The position numbers and the translations under genes were made by a program. Positions 51,085 through 59,745 of a DNA stretch of 64,000 nucleotides are shown piece after piece (positions within the stretch are counted from its first letter, which is position 1; each line of letters starts with the position of its first letter). Source of the DNA: Saccharopolyspora soli (GTDB lineage: Bacteria; Actinomycetota; Actinomycetes; Mycobacteriales; Pseudonocardiaceae); the NCBI RefSeq assembly GCF_022678645.1, contig NZ_JALBWV010000020.1, positions 1 through 64,000 on the forward strand, written 5' to 3'. Below the pieces are notes generated by a model. That model did no database searches, was not told where the DNA came from, and saw nothing but the letters and a program-made list of their open reading frames with translations.

Positions 51085-51522
51085 ATGGATCCAGACGACT
51101 GGCTGACGCAGTACAACGCCAAACTCCAGAAGATCAAGGCGGACACTGATCGGGCGCAGAACGAGCTCGCGCAGGTCGGCGCCACCGCCACGTCCCGCGA
51201 CGGGCAGATCACCGTGCGGGTCAACAGCAGCGGCGTGCTGGAGGACATCCAGTTCGGCAACGGCTTCCAGCACCCGAAACCGGACCAGGTCGCCGCGACG
51301 ATCATGGAATGCGTCCGGCAGGCCCAGCGGCAGGCCGCGGGCCAGATGGTGGAGGTCATGCAGCAGTTCGTCGGCGACGGCGCGGCGCTGGACTTCGTCA
51401 AGAACAGCCTGCCGCACGGGTACGCCGGGGACGGCACCGACGAAACCCCGTCGCGACCTGCTGCGTCGGACAACCGCGACGACGACTTCGACGACAACAG
51501 CGGGGGGAGCTTCCTGCGATGA
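51085..51522 (+). CDS. YbaB/EbfC-family DNA-binding-like protein
   Basis: 145 residues. Residues about 5-95 fit YbaB/EbfC: a first helix (QYNAKLQKIKADTDRAQNELAQ), strands TSRDGQITVRVNSSGVLEDIQF, and a last helix TIMECVRQAQRQAAGQMVEVMQQF. The tail is acidic and disordered. Solo YbaB proteins next to ESX-type genes are common in actinobacteria and differ from the recR-linked one. AAAGG precedes ATG 51085. It overlaps the EspC-like gene by 4 bases (ATGA), so they are coupled. Confidence 0.85.
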   Translation: MDPDDWLTQYNAKLQKIKADTDRAQNELAQVGATATSRDGQITVRVNSSGVLEDIQFGNGFQHPKPDQVAATIMECVRQAQRQAAGQMVEVMQQFVGDGAALDFVKNSLPHGYAGDGTDETPSRPAASDNRDDDFDDNSGGSFLR

Positions 51523-51839
51523 GCGACGACGGCTTCCGGGCCGACATACCGGTGATCAGCAAGCACAGCAACGAGGTGCAGGGCTTCGCCAGCCGGGTGG
51601 ACAGCGCGAAGTCCGCGGCTCAGGCCAGTCTCGACAGCAACGCTTTCGGCATTTTCGGGCAGTTCCTCGCCACCCAGGCGATCAGCATCGCGGAGGACAT
51701 GAAGGCGAACATCGAAAGCGGCGGGAAGGCGCTGGCATCGCTGCGGCAAGCACTCGACGACACCGCCAACGAGTACCAGCAGCGGGACCAGGAAAGCCTC
51801 CAGCACATCCAGGGGGTGCACGTTGACTTCGGCAGATAG
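51519..51839 (+). CDS. EspC/WXG100-like small helical protein (type VII secretion associated)
   Basis: 106 residues, all helical, no signal peptide. Pattern: VISKHSNEVQGFASRVDSAKSAAQ, a Gly turn with FGIFGQFLA in the middle, then IAEDMKANIESGGKALASLRQALDDTANEY (split). This is the EspC-like (ESX-1 secretion-associated) helical hairpin; the YxxxD/E export signature appears as DTANEYQQRDQE near the end. It overlaps neighbours on both sides (4 and 17 bases). No ESX motor genes are in the window. Confidence 0.78.
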   Translation: MSDDGFRADIPVISKHSNEVQGFASRVDSAKSAAQASLDSNAFGIFGQFLATQAISIAEDMKANIESGGKALASLRQALDDTANEYQQRDQESLQHIQGVHVDFGR

Positions 51840-52926
51840 CCTCCAGGTCACCGCCGCGGAATCGGCGAAGGAATCCGAGGCCAAAGGCACCGCCAACCCG
51901 ATGAGCGGGGCTGGCGGGGCGGAGAACCTCGTCGGCACCGCCCAAGCGATCCAGAACGGCGACTGGGACTCCGCGGGCCTCAACGCCCTGGGCCTCGGCG
52001 TCGACATGGTCGGGTTGGCCGCCGACCCGCTCGGCACGCTGGCCAGCTGGGGCGTCGGCTGGCTGATCGAGAACGTCGAGTTCATCCGGGAACCGTTCGA
52101 CGCGTTGATGGGCAACCCGGACGCCATCTCCGGCATGGCAAGCACCTGGGAGAACGTCGGCAAGGAGGTCAAGGCGGTCGCCCAGGAGTACGGCCAGACG
52201 GCGCAGGCCACCACCGGCTGGGAGGGCAAAGCCGGGGACGCCTACCGCAACCTGGGCGCCGACACCTCGAAGATGCTCGATGCGTTGGGCGAGGGCTGCA
52301 ACGGCGTGAAGGGCGCGGTGGACGGCGCCGGGGTCGTGGTCGGCGCGGTGCGCGGCATCGTGCGGGACATGATCGCCGGTTGCATCGGCGAAATCATCGG
52401 CGCCGTCCTCAGGTGGGGCATCGCCGCCGCCTGCACCGCGGGCATCGCCGCGGGCGGTCTCATCGCCGACGCCATCCGGATCGCCCTCAAGTGGGCGGAC
52501 AAGATCTCGGAGTGGATGAACAAGCTCGCCGACGTGCTCAAGAACCTTTCCAGCCACCTGGACAAGCTGGGCTCGGCGGGCAAGTCGATCCGGACCAAAG
52601 TGGACGGTTTCTTCGAGGGGCTGGCCAACCCGCCAGCGCTGCACGCGGTCAAGGTGCAGCCGAAGACGATCAGCGGTCAGCAGATCGACGACATCGCCTC
52701 GAATGCCACCACCGAAGGCGCCAGCAAGCTCAGCAACGCCTGGTCCGGGTTCAAAGCCGGAGGCGCCGAGTACAAACCGTTCGCCAGCGGAGACCTGCGC
52801 CCGGACATGGTGGTCGACATGGGACCCGACGGTGGCGCCAGCAAGTTCGGCTACGAGACGGTCAAGGAGACCGCGAAGCTCGACGACGGCGCCGACGCGG
52901 CGGAGAACTCCCAGGACGGGAAGTAG
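51823..52926 (+). CDS. WXG100-like protein with central hydrophobic region
   Basis: 367 residues from TTG 51823. Residues about 95-165 form a WXG-type helical hairpin with TGWEGKAGDAYRNL as the turn. A long hydrophobic, Gly/Ala-rich stretch at about 175-225 (CIGEIIGAVLRWGIAAACTA) may insert in a membrane. A coiled segment (KISEWMNKLADVLKNLSSHL) follows, then a polar C-terminus without a known toxin domain. Probably a type VII secretion substrate or a structural partner of the preceding EspC-like protein. Function unknown. Confidence 0.75.
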   Translation: MTSADSLQVTAAESAKESEAKGTANPMSGAGGAENLVGTAQAIQNGDWDSAGLNALGLGVDMVGLAADPLGTLASWGVGWLIENVEFIREPFDALMGNPDAISGMASTWENVGKEVKAVAQEYGQTAQATTGWEGKAGDAYRNLGADTSKMLDALGEGCNGVKGAVDGAGVVVGAVRGIVRDMIAGCIGEIIGAVLRWGIAAACTAGIAAGGLIADAIRIALKWADKISEWMNKLADVLKNLSSHLDKLGSAGKSIRTKVDGFFEGLANPPALHAVKVQPKTISGQQIDDIASNATTEGASKLSNAWSGFKAGGAEYKPFASGDLRPDMVVDMGPDGGASKFGYETVKETAKLDDGADAAENSQDGK

Positions 52927-52935
52927 GCGATCGCC

Positions 52936-53547
52936 ATGTGGAAGTCGGACAACCCGCTGGTCCGGTTGCTCCGGGTGCTGATCGGGCTGGGCATCGTGGC
53001 GGTCATCGGACTCACCGCGCTCACCATCGTGTTCTCCTTCCCGCGCAAGGCGGAGGTGTCGAACGCGACGGCGCGGGTGACCGCCTGCGAGGACACCGGC
53101 CCGATCACCCGCCGCGGTTTCGGGCACAACTGGAGCTGCACCGCGACGTTCCGGGACGACGAGACCGGTGAAACCTGGACCACCGACGTCGACATGAACC
53201 TGTTCGCCCCCGACGACGTCGGCAAGGACGTGCGGGTCGCGTGGAGCCACGGCGGCGGGCGAATCGTCACATCGGAAAACCGGGTGTACACGCCGCTGGA
53301 AGGGGTCTCCTCCGGCACCTACACGTTGATCGTCGTGGCGGTCGGTTTCACGACCTTCCTCCTCGGCCTGTGGATGCTCATCAAAGCGGTGGTGTGGGGC
53401 TTCACCCAAGAGGGCCAGCGGCGATTCTGGGACAAGTTCCACGGCGGCGCGGAGAAGAGGGCCGCGCAGAAGAAGAAGGACGAGGAGTTCTGGGCCCAGA
53501 TCAAGCAAAATCGCGAACAACGCAAAGCTGCCCGACGCCGCAAGTAA
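52936..53547 (+). CDS. Two-pass membrane protein with extracytoplasmic domain
   Basis: 203 residues. TM1 at about 10-34 (LLRVLIGLGIVAVIGLTALT), an outside domain of about 95 residues with two Cys (TACEDTG, WSCTATF) that could form a disulfide, TM2 at about 130-150 (LIVVAVGFTTFLLGLWML), and a basic, charged cytosolic tail (EKRAAQKKKDEEFW). No family I can name securely. It starts 9 bases after the WXG-like gene and closes the four-gene cluster, so it may dock or receive the secreted partners. Confidence 0.75.
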   Translation: MWKSDNPLVRLLRVLIGLGIVAVIGLTALTIVFSFPRKAEVSNATARVTACEDTGPITRRGFGHNWSCTATFRDDETGETWTTDVDMNLFAPDDVGKDVRVAWSHGGGRIVTSENRVYTPLEGVSSGTYTLIVVAVGFTTFLLGLWMLIKAVVWGFTQEGQRRFWDKFHGGAEKRAAQKKKDEEFWAQIKQNREQRKAARRRK

Positions 53548-53603
53548 TCAGCGACTCGTCCAACACGTGAATTCGGATTCGCCTTAAATGCGCCCGGGTT
53601 GGC

Positions 53604-53876
53604 GCGGAGCCCAACGCAAGCCTCGTCAGGCAAGCGGCGAAGCCGCTTCCAGCGGTAAACCACCACCGCGACGAACAACTGAAGCCCAGCTGAGCCGCCG
53701 CAAGCGCCGAAGGCCCTTAGCCCACCCGCACAACCGACACCGCCGCGGGTTCTCAGAGGCATTCTCGCGAGGACAGCCCCGACGCCGCGTTGATCATACG
53801 TAAGTCGGGGATCCCGGAGTCGAGAATGCCTCTGAGGTTCCGCTACTCGCACCGCCACGCAAACGATATGCCTCAT
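53604..53876. repeat. Compound extragenic repeat, long copy
   Basis: In order: A stem AAGCGGCGAAGCCGCTT, a duplicated A-like region to CCTTAGCCCACCCGCAC, B CACCGCCGCGGGTTCTCAG and ATTCTCGCGAGGACAGC, C CGACGCCGCG ... AAGTCGGGGATCCCGG, D GGTTCCGCTACTCGCACC. GAGGCATTCTCG (about 53757) and CGAGAATGCCTC (about 53820) form an extra inner inverted repeat. It fills the 328-base spacer between convergent genes; no gene is seen. Confidence 0.78.
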
Positions 53877-54733
53877 CAAGGCAAAGTGAGGATTTCGTTG
53901 CTTTCTTCGGTGATCAGGATCGTGTGCTCGAACTGGGCGGTCCAGCTCTTGTCCTTGGTGGTCACCGTCCAGCCGTCGTTCCACATGTCGTACTCGTGGG
54001 AACCGAGGGTGATCATCGGCTCGATGGTGAAGGTCATCCCCGGCTCCAGCACGGTCTGCACCGACGGCTCGTCGTAGTGCAGGATCACCAGTCCACTGTG
54101 GAACGAACGGCCGATGCCGTGCCCGGTGAAGTCGCGGACCACGCCGTAGCCGAACCGCTTGGCGTAGGACTCGATGACCCGGCCGATCACGTTGAGCTGG
54201 CGGCCCGGCTTGGCGGCCCTGATGCCGCGCATCAGCGCCTCGTGGGTGCGTTCCACCAGCAGCCGCGCCTCCTCGGAGACCGCACCGGCCAGGAACGTCG
54301 CGTTGGTGTCGCCGTGCACCCCGCCGATGAAGCCGGTGACGTCGACGTTGACGATGTCGCCGTCCTCGATCACGGTCGAGTCCGGGATGCCGTGGCAGAT
54401 CACCTCGTTCAGCGAGGTGCAGGAGGATTTCGGGAAGCCCCGGTAACCCAGCGTCGACGGGTAGACGCCGTGGTCGCAGAAGAACTCGTGCACCACCGAG
54501 TCGACGTGATCGGTGGTCGCACCAGGCCGCACCGCCTTGCCCGCCTCGACCAGGGCCTGGGCGGCGAGCTTGCCCGCCACCCGCATCGCCTCGATGACCT
54601 CCGGCGGCTGCACGTAGGGATCGGTGTTGCGCTTGGGAGCCGGTTTGTCCACGTACTCGGGACGCTCGATGTGCGGTGGGACTGGACGACGCGGCGTTTG
54701 CACGCCTGGCTTCAACGGAGCTCGAACCGGCAT
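53876..54733 (-). CDS. map: Methionine aminopeptidase, type I
   Basis: 285 residues. An N-terminal extension of about 40 residues ([18 protein letters not shown]) as in mycobacterial MapB, then the pita-bread fold. Metal ligands: Asp in [20 protein letters not shown] (two Asp), His in GHGIGRSFH, Glu in TIEPMIT and the last Glu in QFEHTILIT. It removes the initiator Met. ATG 54733 follows GGGGGG. Its position before vapBC and pbp matches Rv2861c mapB. Confidence 0.96.
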   Translation of the reverse strand: MPVRAPLKPGVQTPRRPVPPHIERPEYVDKPAPKRNTDPYVQPPEVIEAMRVAGKLAAQALVEAGKAVRPGATTDHVDSVVHEFFCDHGVYPSTLGYRGFPKSSCTSLNEVICHGIPDSTVIEDGDIVNVDVTGFIGGVHGDTNATFLAGAVSEEARLLVERTHEALMRGIRAAKPGRQLNVIGRVIESYAKRFGYGVVRDFTGHGIGRSFHSGLVILHYDEPSVQTVLEPGMTFTIEPMITLGSHEYDMWNDGWTVTTKDKSWTAQFEHTILITEESNEILTLP

Positions 54734-54835
54734 GCCCCCCACTCTAACCGCGCCCCGAACACCACTGCCCGTGAGTGCGAAAGCACGCAAGGACGTGCGT
54801 GTTCCGGCCGGGCCGAGGGTGATCGGCAGGTTCGC

Positions 54836-54912
54836 AGCGGCGTTCTCGCGAGGACACCGGTGTCCTCGCGAGAACACCGCTGAGGTTCCGCTACCCGCAC
54901 CGGCACGCGAAC
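54836..54912. repeat. Compound extragenic repeat, reduced copy with perfect 34-bp palindrome
   Basis: GTTCTCGCGAGGACACC (54842-54858) and GGTGTCCTCGCGAGAAC (54859-54875) form a perfect palindrome with no loop. It corresponds to the TTCTCGCGAGGACA part of module B of the long copies, with modules A and C gone. Module D follows at once (AGGTTCCGCTACCCGCACC, then GGCACGCGAAC). It sits between map and vapC. Confidence 0.8.
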
Positions 54913-54944
54913 AAATCTCCGCGCCGAGCTGGAGCCGCTCACGC

Positions 54945-55337
54945 TCATGCGCCTGGTGAGGCGGTGGCCATACCAGCTTCCTCGGCTGCCGCCAGCAGCG
55001 CCGGGTCGTATGAGACGTAGGCGTGCAGGCCGTCCTTGATCTTGTAGGCGGAGGCGAGGTGGATGGCGTCCACCGGCCCGACAGCGCAGCGCAGCTCGGT
55101 GGCCGCGTCCAGCACGTCCTGCTTCACCGGCAGCTGGTCGATCTTCGACACGATGATCGACGCCAGGTCTTCGGCGGCCGGGCCGACCTCGCGGAAGGTG
55201 CGCAGCACGTCCACCTTCGACAACGCGCTGGTGACGCGGGGGTGCTCCCAGCGCTCGCGGATCCACTGGCTCAGCGCCTTGCTCTCCGGCTCGGGGGCGA
55301 TCAACTTGATCAGCGCGGAGGAATCGAAGTAGATCAA
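54945..55337 (-). CDS. vapC: PIN-domain toxin, VapC family
   Basis: 130 residues. PIN-domain acidic residues: Asp in [11 protein letters not shown], Glu near VDVLRTFRE (weak), Asp in [11 protein letters not shown] and Asp in [11 protein letters not shown]. Acts as a Mg-dependent RNase that cuts specific tRNA or rRNA when free. It overlaps the antitoxin gene by 4 bases (ATGA). In M. tuberculosis vapBC23 is in this same place between mapB and the PBP lipoprotein gene (recalled). Confidence 0.92.
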   Translation of the reverse strand: MIYFDSSALIKLIAPEPESKALSQWIRERWEHPRVTSALSKVDVLRTFREVGPAAEDLASIIVSKIDQLPVKQDVLDAATELRCAVGPVDAIHLASAYKIKDGLHAYVSYDPALLAAAEEAGMATASPGA

Positions 55338-55606
55338 AACCGCTCCTGTTCACGCCTGCGCAGCCGCCGGTCTGAGACGCTCGGGGTCGGCGCTGCTGGC
55401 AACGGTTCGGGGAACTCGCCGCCGTCGCCGGGCACCAGTTCTCCGGCGGCGACGAGTTCGTCGTACAGGGCTTGGTCACGCGTGGGCGGATTGAGCACCG
55501 CGACGGTCCGACCACGATCGGTCACCAGGATCGATTCCCCGGCGGCGACCCGCTTCAGGTACCGACTGGCGTTCTGCCGCAGCTCACGGATGCCGATCCG
55601 CTCCAT
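55334..55606 (-). CDS. vapB: Phd/YefM-type antitoxin of the VapBC module
   Basis: 90 residues. The DNA-binding part is IGIRELRQNASRYLKRVAAGESILVTDRGRTVAVLNPP (3-40, split). The acidic and Pro-rich C-terminal part (41-90) would wrap and block VapC. It comes first and overlaps vapC by 4 bases, as usual for antitoxin genes, and would repress its own promoter. Confidence 0.92.
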   Translation of the reverse strand: MERIGIRELRQNASRYLKRVAAGESILVTDRGRTVAVLNPPTRDQALYDELVAAGELVPGDGGEFPEPLPAAPTPSVSDRRLRRREQERF

Positions 55607-55662
55607 GCGCTACAACGTAGCACAATGCTGACCGTAGGTGATCACCCGAACACGTGATGCGA

Positions 55663-57450
55663 TCAGACGCCCGCCAGGAACCGCCGCGCCGCCTCGACGG
55701 CCGGTCCGGACGAACCCGCATCGGTCACCAGCACCGCGAAGGCCAGGTCGCCCCGGTAGCCGACGAACCAGCCGTGCGAATGGGTGCCGTCGCCGAACTG
55801 CGCGGTCCCGGTCTTGCCCCGGACATCGCCGGAGCCGTTCAGCGCCGTCGCGGTGCCCGCGGTGACCACCTCGCGCATCATCGCCCGGAGCTGGTCGAGC
55901 GCGGGCTGCGGTGGTGGTTGCGGGTTGGCGTCGGCCTTGGTCGGCACGCCTCGGATCAGCGTCGGCACCGGCAGCTGCCCCTTCGCCACCGAAGCCGTCA
56001 CCAGCGCCATGCCGAACGGACTGGCCAGCACGGTGCCCTGCCCGATGCCGTTCTCCGCGCGCTGCACCACGCTGTCGGCGGGTGGCACCTTCCCGGTGAT
56101 CGTGGTCGCACCGGACATGTCGAAGTCGACGCCGAGGCCGAGCCGCTGTGCCGCGTCGGGCAGCGCCTGTCCGGGCAGATCGACCGAAAGCTGTGCGAAC
56201 GAGGTGTTGCAGGACCGCGCGAAAGCGGTGTGCAACGGCACCCTGCCCAGGTCGAACTCGTTGTCGTTGGGCAGCACCCGGCCGTCGAACGTCTTCTTCC
56301 CCGGGCAGTCCACCGGGGTGTTGATGTCGACCTTGCCGGACTCCAACCCCGCGGTCGCGGTCACCGTCTTGAACGTCGAGCCGGGCGGGTACTGGCCGGA
56401 CAGCGCGACCGGGCCCTGCGCGTCGGCGGGAGCGTTCTGGGCGACTGCGAGCACCTCGCCGGTGGACGGCTGCAAGGCCATCAGCATCGCGGCCTGCGGC
56501 ACCGGATCCACCGCCTGCTCGGCCGCCCGCTGCGCGCCGTCGCTGAGGGTCACGTTCGTCGTCGCGACCGGCCGCTCCGCGACGCTGTGCAGTTCGTTGG
56601 CCGGGTTGCCGGTCGCGTCGAGCGTGACGACACGCCACCCCGCGTTGGCCTCGACCTGCTCATCGACCTTGCGCGCCACGCCCGCGAGCACCTGGGTGCC
56701 GAGCCCGCGCTCGGCGGTGACCAGCCGCGTCTGGGCGGGGAAGCGCACGCCCGGCAGTTCGTAGATCCGGGATTTGACCTGTTCGTAGTCGCTCTGCCGA
56801 AGGGTGACCACCGCGTACGGCTGGCCCGGCGGCGTCCTCCCCGCGCCGTCCAAAATGGACTGCTGGGTGATGCCGGGGTCGACGGTGCTCAGCGCACCGG
56901 CCAGCGACGCCGCCACGCCCGGCACATCCCCGGCTTCCGACGGGCTAAGGCTCACGGTGACCAACTGCTCCGGCCCCATCAGCTGCTTGCCGTCGCGGTC
57001 CAACACCGGCGCCGGGTCGGGCCGTTGTTCCTGGAAGGACAGGGTCTGCCCGGCACCCAGCTGCGGCTGCAGCACCGACGGTGCCCAGCGGACCTTCCAG
57101 CCCTGCTCCTGCTCGACGAGCTTCAACTCGTTCGGGTAGTTCCAGACCTTGCCGTTGCCGAAGTCCCAGGACATGTCGAATCGGGCGGTCGGCACGCCCT
57201 GGGCGTCCTCGGCCACCTCCCGAACCGTCGCGTGCACAGCCGTCGGCGAAAGATTGCGGCGCGCGGCCTCCAGCACCTGCCTGGCCTGCTGCGGCTGATC
57301 CGTCTGGTTCGCCGCACCCGCCGCGTCCCCGGCCGCCACGGCGTTCACGAAGGACCTGGCCACATCCTCCTCCGAAGGCCCACTGCTGCACCCAGCCAAC
57401 GGCACCAGCACCAACACGGCCAACCCGACGAAGATCCGCAACGAACCCAT
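55663..57450 (-). CDS. Penicillin-binding lipoprotein (transpeptidase with NTF2-like domain)
   Basis: 595 residues. Lipobox LVPLAGC with lipidated Cys21. An NTF2-like N-terminal domain (about 25-135) and a dimerisation region precede the transpeptidase: catalytic Ser358 in PPGSTFK, SxN as S413-C-N415, KTG at 546-548. This is the Rv2864c (PBP-lipo) type of class B PBP. It crosslinks peptidoglycan outside the membrane. It lies between vapBC and a GNAT gene, as in M. tuberculosis. A GTGAAGGGCACC repeat lies just upstream of its start. Confidence 0.95.
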   Translation of the reverse strand: MGSLRIFVGLAVLVLVPLAGCSSGPSEEDVARSFVNAVAAGDAAGAANQTDQPQQARQVLEAARRNLSPTAVHATVREVAEDAQGVPTARFDMSWDFGNGKVWNYPNELKLVEQEQGWKVRWAPSVLQPQLGAGQTLSFQEQRPDPAPVLDRDGKQLMGPEQLVTVSLSPSEAGDVPGVAASLAGALSTVDPGITQQSILDGAGRTPPGQPYAVVTLRQSDYEQVKSRIYELPGVRFPAQTRLVTAERGLGTQVLAGVARKVDEQVEANAGWRVVTLDATGNPANELHSVAERPVATTNVTLSDGAQRAAEQAVDPVPQAAMLMALQPSTGEVLAVAQNAPADAQGPVALSGQYPPGSTFKTVTATAGLESGKVDINTPVDCPGKKTFDGRVLPNDNEFDLGRVPLHTAFARSCNTSFAQLSVDLPGQALPDAAQRLGLGVDFDMSGATTITGKVPPADSVVQRAENGIGQGTVLASPFGMALVTASVAKGQLPVPTLIRGVPTKADANPQPPPQPALDQLRAMMREVVTAGTATALNGSGDVRGKTGTAQFGDGTHSHGWFVGYRGDLAFAVLVTDAGSSGPAVEAARRFLAGV

Positions 57451-57474
57451 GCCCGCGAGTATGCCGTCAGCTCA

Positions 57475-57527
57475 CGGGTGAAGGGCACCTTTTGCCAAAC
57501 AACTTGGTAAAAGGTGCCCTTCACCCG
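57475..57527. repeat. GTGAAGGGCACCTT inverted-repeat element, copy 4
   Basis: CGGGTGAAGGGCACCTTTT (57475-57493) with AAAAGGTGCCCTTCACCCG (57509-57527) are perfect 19-bp arms, extended by CCAA/TTGG inside. It lies between the GNAT stop (57561) and the PBP start (57450), both on the minus strand. It could end the GNAT transcript. Confidence 0.88.
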
Positions 57528-57560
57528 TCACACGTGCGGGTGACCATCCACTGTGGGGGG

Positions 57561-58397
57561 TCAGAGCAGAACCGTGCCGAACGATCCGACGCGGCGGAAA
57601 CCGACCTTGCGGTAGGCCAGCCGGGCCGCGATGTTGTAGTCGTTGACGTACAAGCTCGCGGTCCGGCCCAGCCCGCGCACCAGCCGGTCGGCGACCGCGG
57701 CGGTCCCCGCGGTGCCCAGTCCGGTGCTGCGCCGATCCGGATGCACCCAAACCCCCTGGATCTGGCCCACGGTGCGGGAAATCGCACCGATCTCGGCCTT
57801 GAACACCACCTGGCCGCCTTCGAAGCGGGCGAACGCCCGGCCACCGGCGATCAGGTCCGCGACCCGCGCCCGGTAGGCGGCCGCGCCGCCGTCGCTGGAC
57901 GGGTCCACCCCGACTTCCTCGGTGAACATCGCGACCGCCGCGGGCAAGTAGCGGTCCAGCTCGTCCGGGCGCACCGGGCGCACCAGCGGATCCGGGGTCA
58001 TCCGGGGCCGCTCGGAAAGCACCATGAGCGGCTGTTCCGCGCGGATCTCCCGCGCCGGGCCCCACTGCGCCGCGACCTCGTTCCACAGCGCTAACACCTG
58101 TTCGGCCGGGCCGACCAGCGACGAGCACACGCGGCGGCGGCGCAGCGCCCGATCCGCGAAAGCGCGCATCGCATCGGCCCCGCCGCGCAGCGGAATCAGG
58201 TTCGCGCCGGAGAAGCACATACCGGCGAGCTTGTCGCCATAACCCCAGAGTTCGCCGCCGAGGCGCAGCGGATGGATCCCGGCCTCCTCGACGCGAGCGG
58301 CCACCATGCAGGCCGCTACCGGGGCGGAATCCAACACGGAACGGACCAGCAGCGCGTCCCGTTCCTCCAGTAGCCGTGCACCGGCGAGCTTGAGCAC
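57561..58397 (-). CDS. GNAT acetyltransferase with N-terminal DUF4081
   Basis: 278 residues. Residues 1-125 fit DUF4081 (RDALLVRSVLDSAPVAACMV, GELWGYGDKLAGMCFSGANL). The C-terminal GNAT domain (140-278) has GQIQGVWVHPDRRSTGLGTA, which is the acetyl-CoA loop, and NDYNIAARLAYRKVGFRRVG. GTG 58397. It corresponds to Rv2867c in order (PBP - GNAT - ispG). Substrate unknown; a protein or peptidoglycan-related target is possible from context only. Confidence 0.92.
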   Translation of the reverse strand: MLKLAGARLLEERDALLVRSVLDSAPVAACMVAARVEEAGIHPLRLGGELWGYGDKLAGMCFSGANLIPLRGGADAMRAFADRALRRRRVCSSLVGPAEQVLALWNEVAAQWGPAREIRAEQPLMVLSERPRMTPDPLVRPVRPDELDRYLPAAVAMFTEEVGVDPSSDGGAAAYRARVADLIAGGRAFARFEGGQVVFKAEIGAISRTVGQIQGVWVHPDRRSTGLGTAGTAAVADRLVRGLGRTASLYVNDYNIAARLAYRKVGFRRVGSFGTVLL

Positions 58398-58590
58398 CTG
58401 CCAAGACTGCCAGAAACCCCGGGCAGCGAGCCTCCTCGGCCGAGATGCACCACACCGACCCGACCCGCACTCACCCGTTCGGAGTAGCTCAGTCGGCGGT
58501 ATCCGGCGAATTCAGCGAGTCGCCCCACGCTCAAGCCGATGCTGCGGCGCAACCGGCCGCCCCGAAACGGGGACGGCCGGTCGGGCAAGA

Positions 58591-59745
58591 TCAGCTGACG
58601 GTGACCATCGGGGCGGCGGTCCCGGCCTCCACCGGTTCCATGTCCTCGGCGATGCGCATGGCTTCTTCGATCAGGGTCTCGACGATCTGGTGCTCGGGCA
58701 CGGTCTTGATCACTTCGCCCTTGACGAAGATCTGCCCCTTGCCGTTGCCCGAGGCGACGCCGAGGTCGGCCTCGCGGGCCTCGCCCGGCCCGTTGACCAC
58801 GCAGCCCATCACGGCCACCCGCAGCGGCACCTCCATGCCCTCCAGCCCGGCGGTGACCTCCTCGGCGAGCTTGTAGACGTCGACCTGCGCGCGACCGCAC
58901 GACGGGCACGACACGATCTCCAGTTTCCGCGGCCGCAGGTTCAACGACTGCAGGATCTGCGTGCCGACCTTGATCTCCTCGACCGGCGGCGCCGACAACG
59001 ACACCCGGATCGTGTCGCCGATGCCCTGCCGCAGCAGCGCGCCGAAGGCCACCGCGGACTTGATCGTGCCCTGGAACGCCGGGCCCGCCTCGGTGACCCC
59101 GAGGTGCAGCGGGTAGTCGCACTGCTCGGCGAGGATCTCGTAGGCGCGCACCATCACGACCGGGTCGTTGTGCTTCACCGAGATCTTCAGGTCGTGGAAG
59201 TCGTGCTCGGCGAACAGGCTCGCCTCCCACAACGCCGACTCCGCCAGCGCCTCCGGGGTGGCCTTGCCGTACTTCTGCAGCAACCGCGGGTCCAGCGAAC
59301 CGGCGTTGACCCCGATCCGGATCGGGGTGCCGTGGTCCCTGGCGGCCTGCGCGATCTCCTTGACCTTGTCGTCGAACTTCTTGATGTTGCCGGGGTTCAC
59401 CCGCACCGCCGCGCACCCGGCCTCGATCGCCGCGAAGACGTACTTCGGCTGGAAGTGGATGTCGGCGATGACCGGGATCTTCGACTTCTGCGCGATGGCC
59501 GGTAGTGCTTCCGCGTCATCGGCGCTCGGACACGCCACCCGGACGATGTCGCAGCCCGCCGCGGTCAACTCCGCGATCTGCTGCAGCGTGCCGTTGATGT
59601 CCGCGGTGTTCGTCGTCGTCATCGACTGCACCGAGACGGGGTACTCACTACCGACACCGACCGCCCCGACCTGCAACTGGCGGGTCTTGCGCCGCTCCGC
59701 CAACACCGGAGCTGGCGCCGCGGGCATGCCCAGATCGACGGTCAT
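58591..59745 (-). CDS. ispG: 4-hydroxy-3-methylbut-2-enyl diphosphate synthase
   Basis: 384 residues. The TIM-barrel part has [37 protein letters not shown] and [18 protein letters not shown]. The iron-sulfur domain has [10 protein letters not shown] and [20 protein letters not shown] with three cluster Cys. It converts MEcPP to HMBPP in the MEP isoprenoid pathway. The start at 59745 has GGAGAGG about 6 bases upstream. It is near dxr, another MEP gene, with rip1 in between. Confidence 0.97.
   Translation of the reverse strand: MTVDLGMPAAPAPVLAERRKTRQLQVGAVGVGSEYPVSVQSMTTTNTADINGTLQQIAELTAAGCDIVRVACPSADDAEALPAIAQKSKIPVIADIHFQPKYVFAAIEAGCAAVRVNPGNIKKFDDKVKEIAQAARDHGTPIRIGVNAGSLDPRLLQKYGKATPEALAESALWEASLFAEHDFHDLKISVKHNDPVVMVRAYEILAEQCDYPLHLGVTEAGPAFQGTIKSAVAFGALLRQGIGDTIRVSLSAPPVEEIKVGTQILQSLNLRPRKLEIVSCPSCGRAQVDVYKLAEEVTAGLEGMEVPLRVAVMGCVVNGPGEAREADLGVASGNGKGQIFVKGEVIKTVPEHQIVETLIEEAMRIAEDMEPVEAGTAAPMVTVS

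Noticed and set aside
58483..58540. tRNA-like GGAGTAGCTCAGTCGGC sequence between the GNAT and ispG genes
   Set aside because: It looks like the acceptor/D-arm start of a tRNA, but no anticodon arm, TTCGA loop or matching 3' acceptor follows. Chance or a relic too weak to call.
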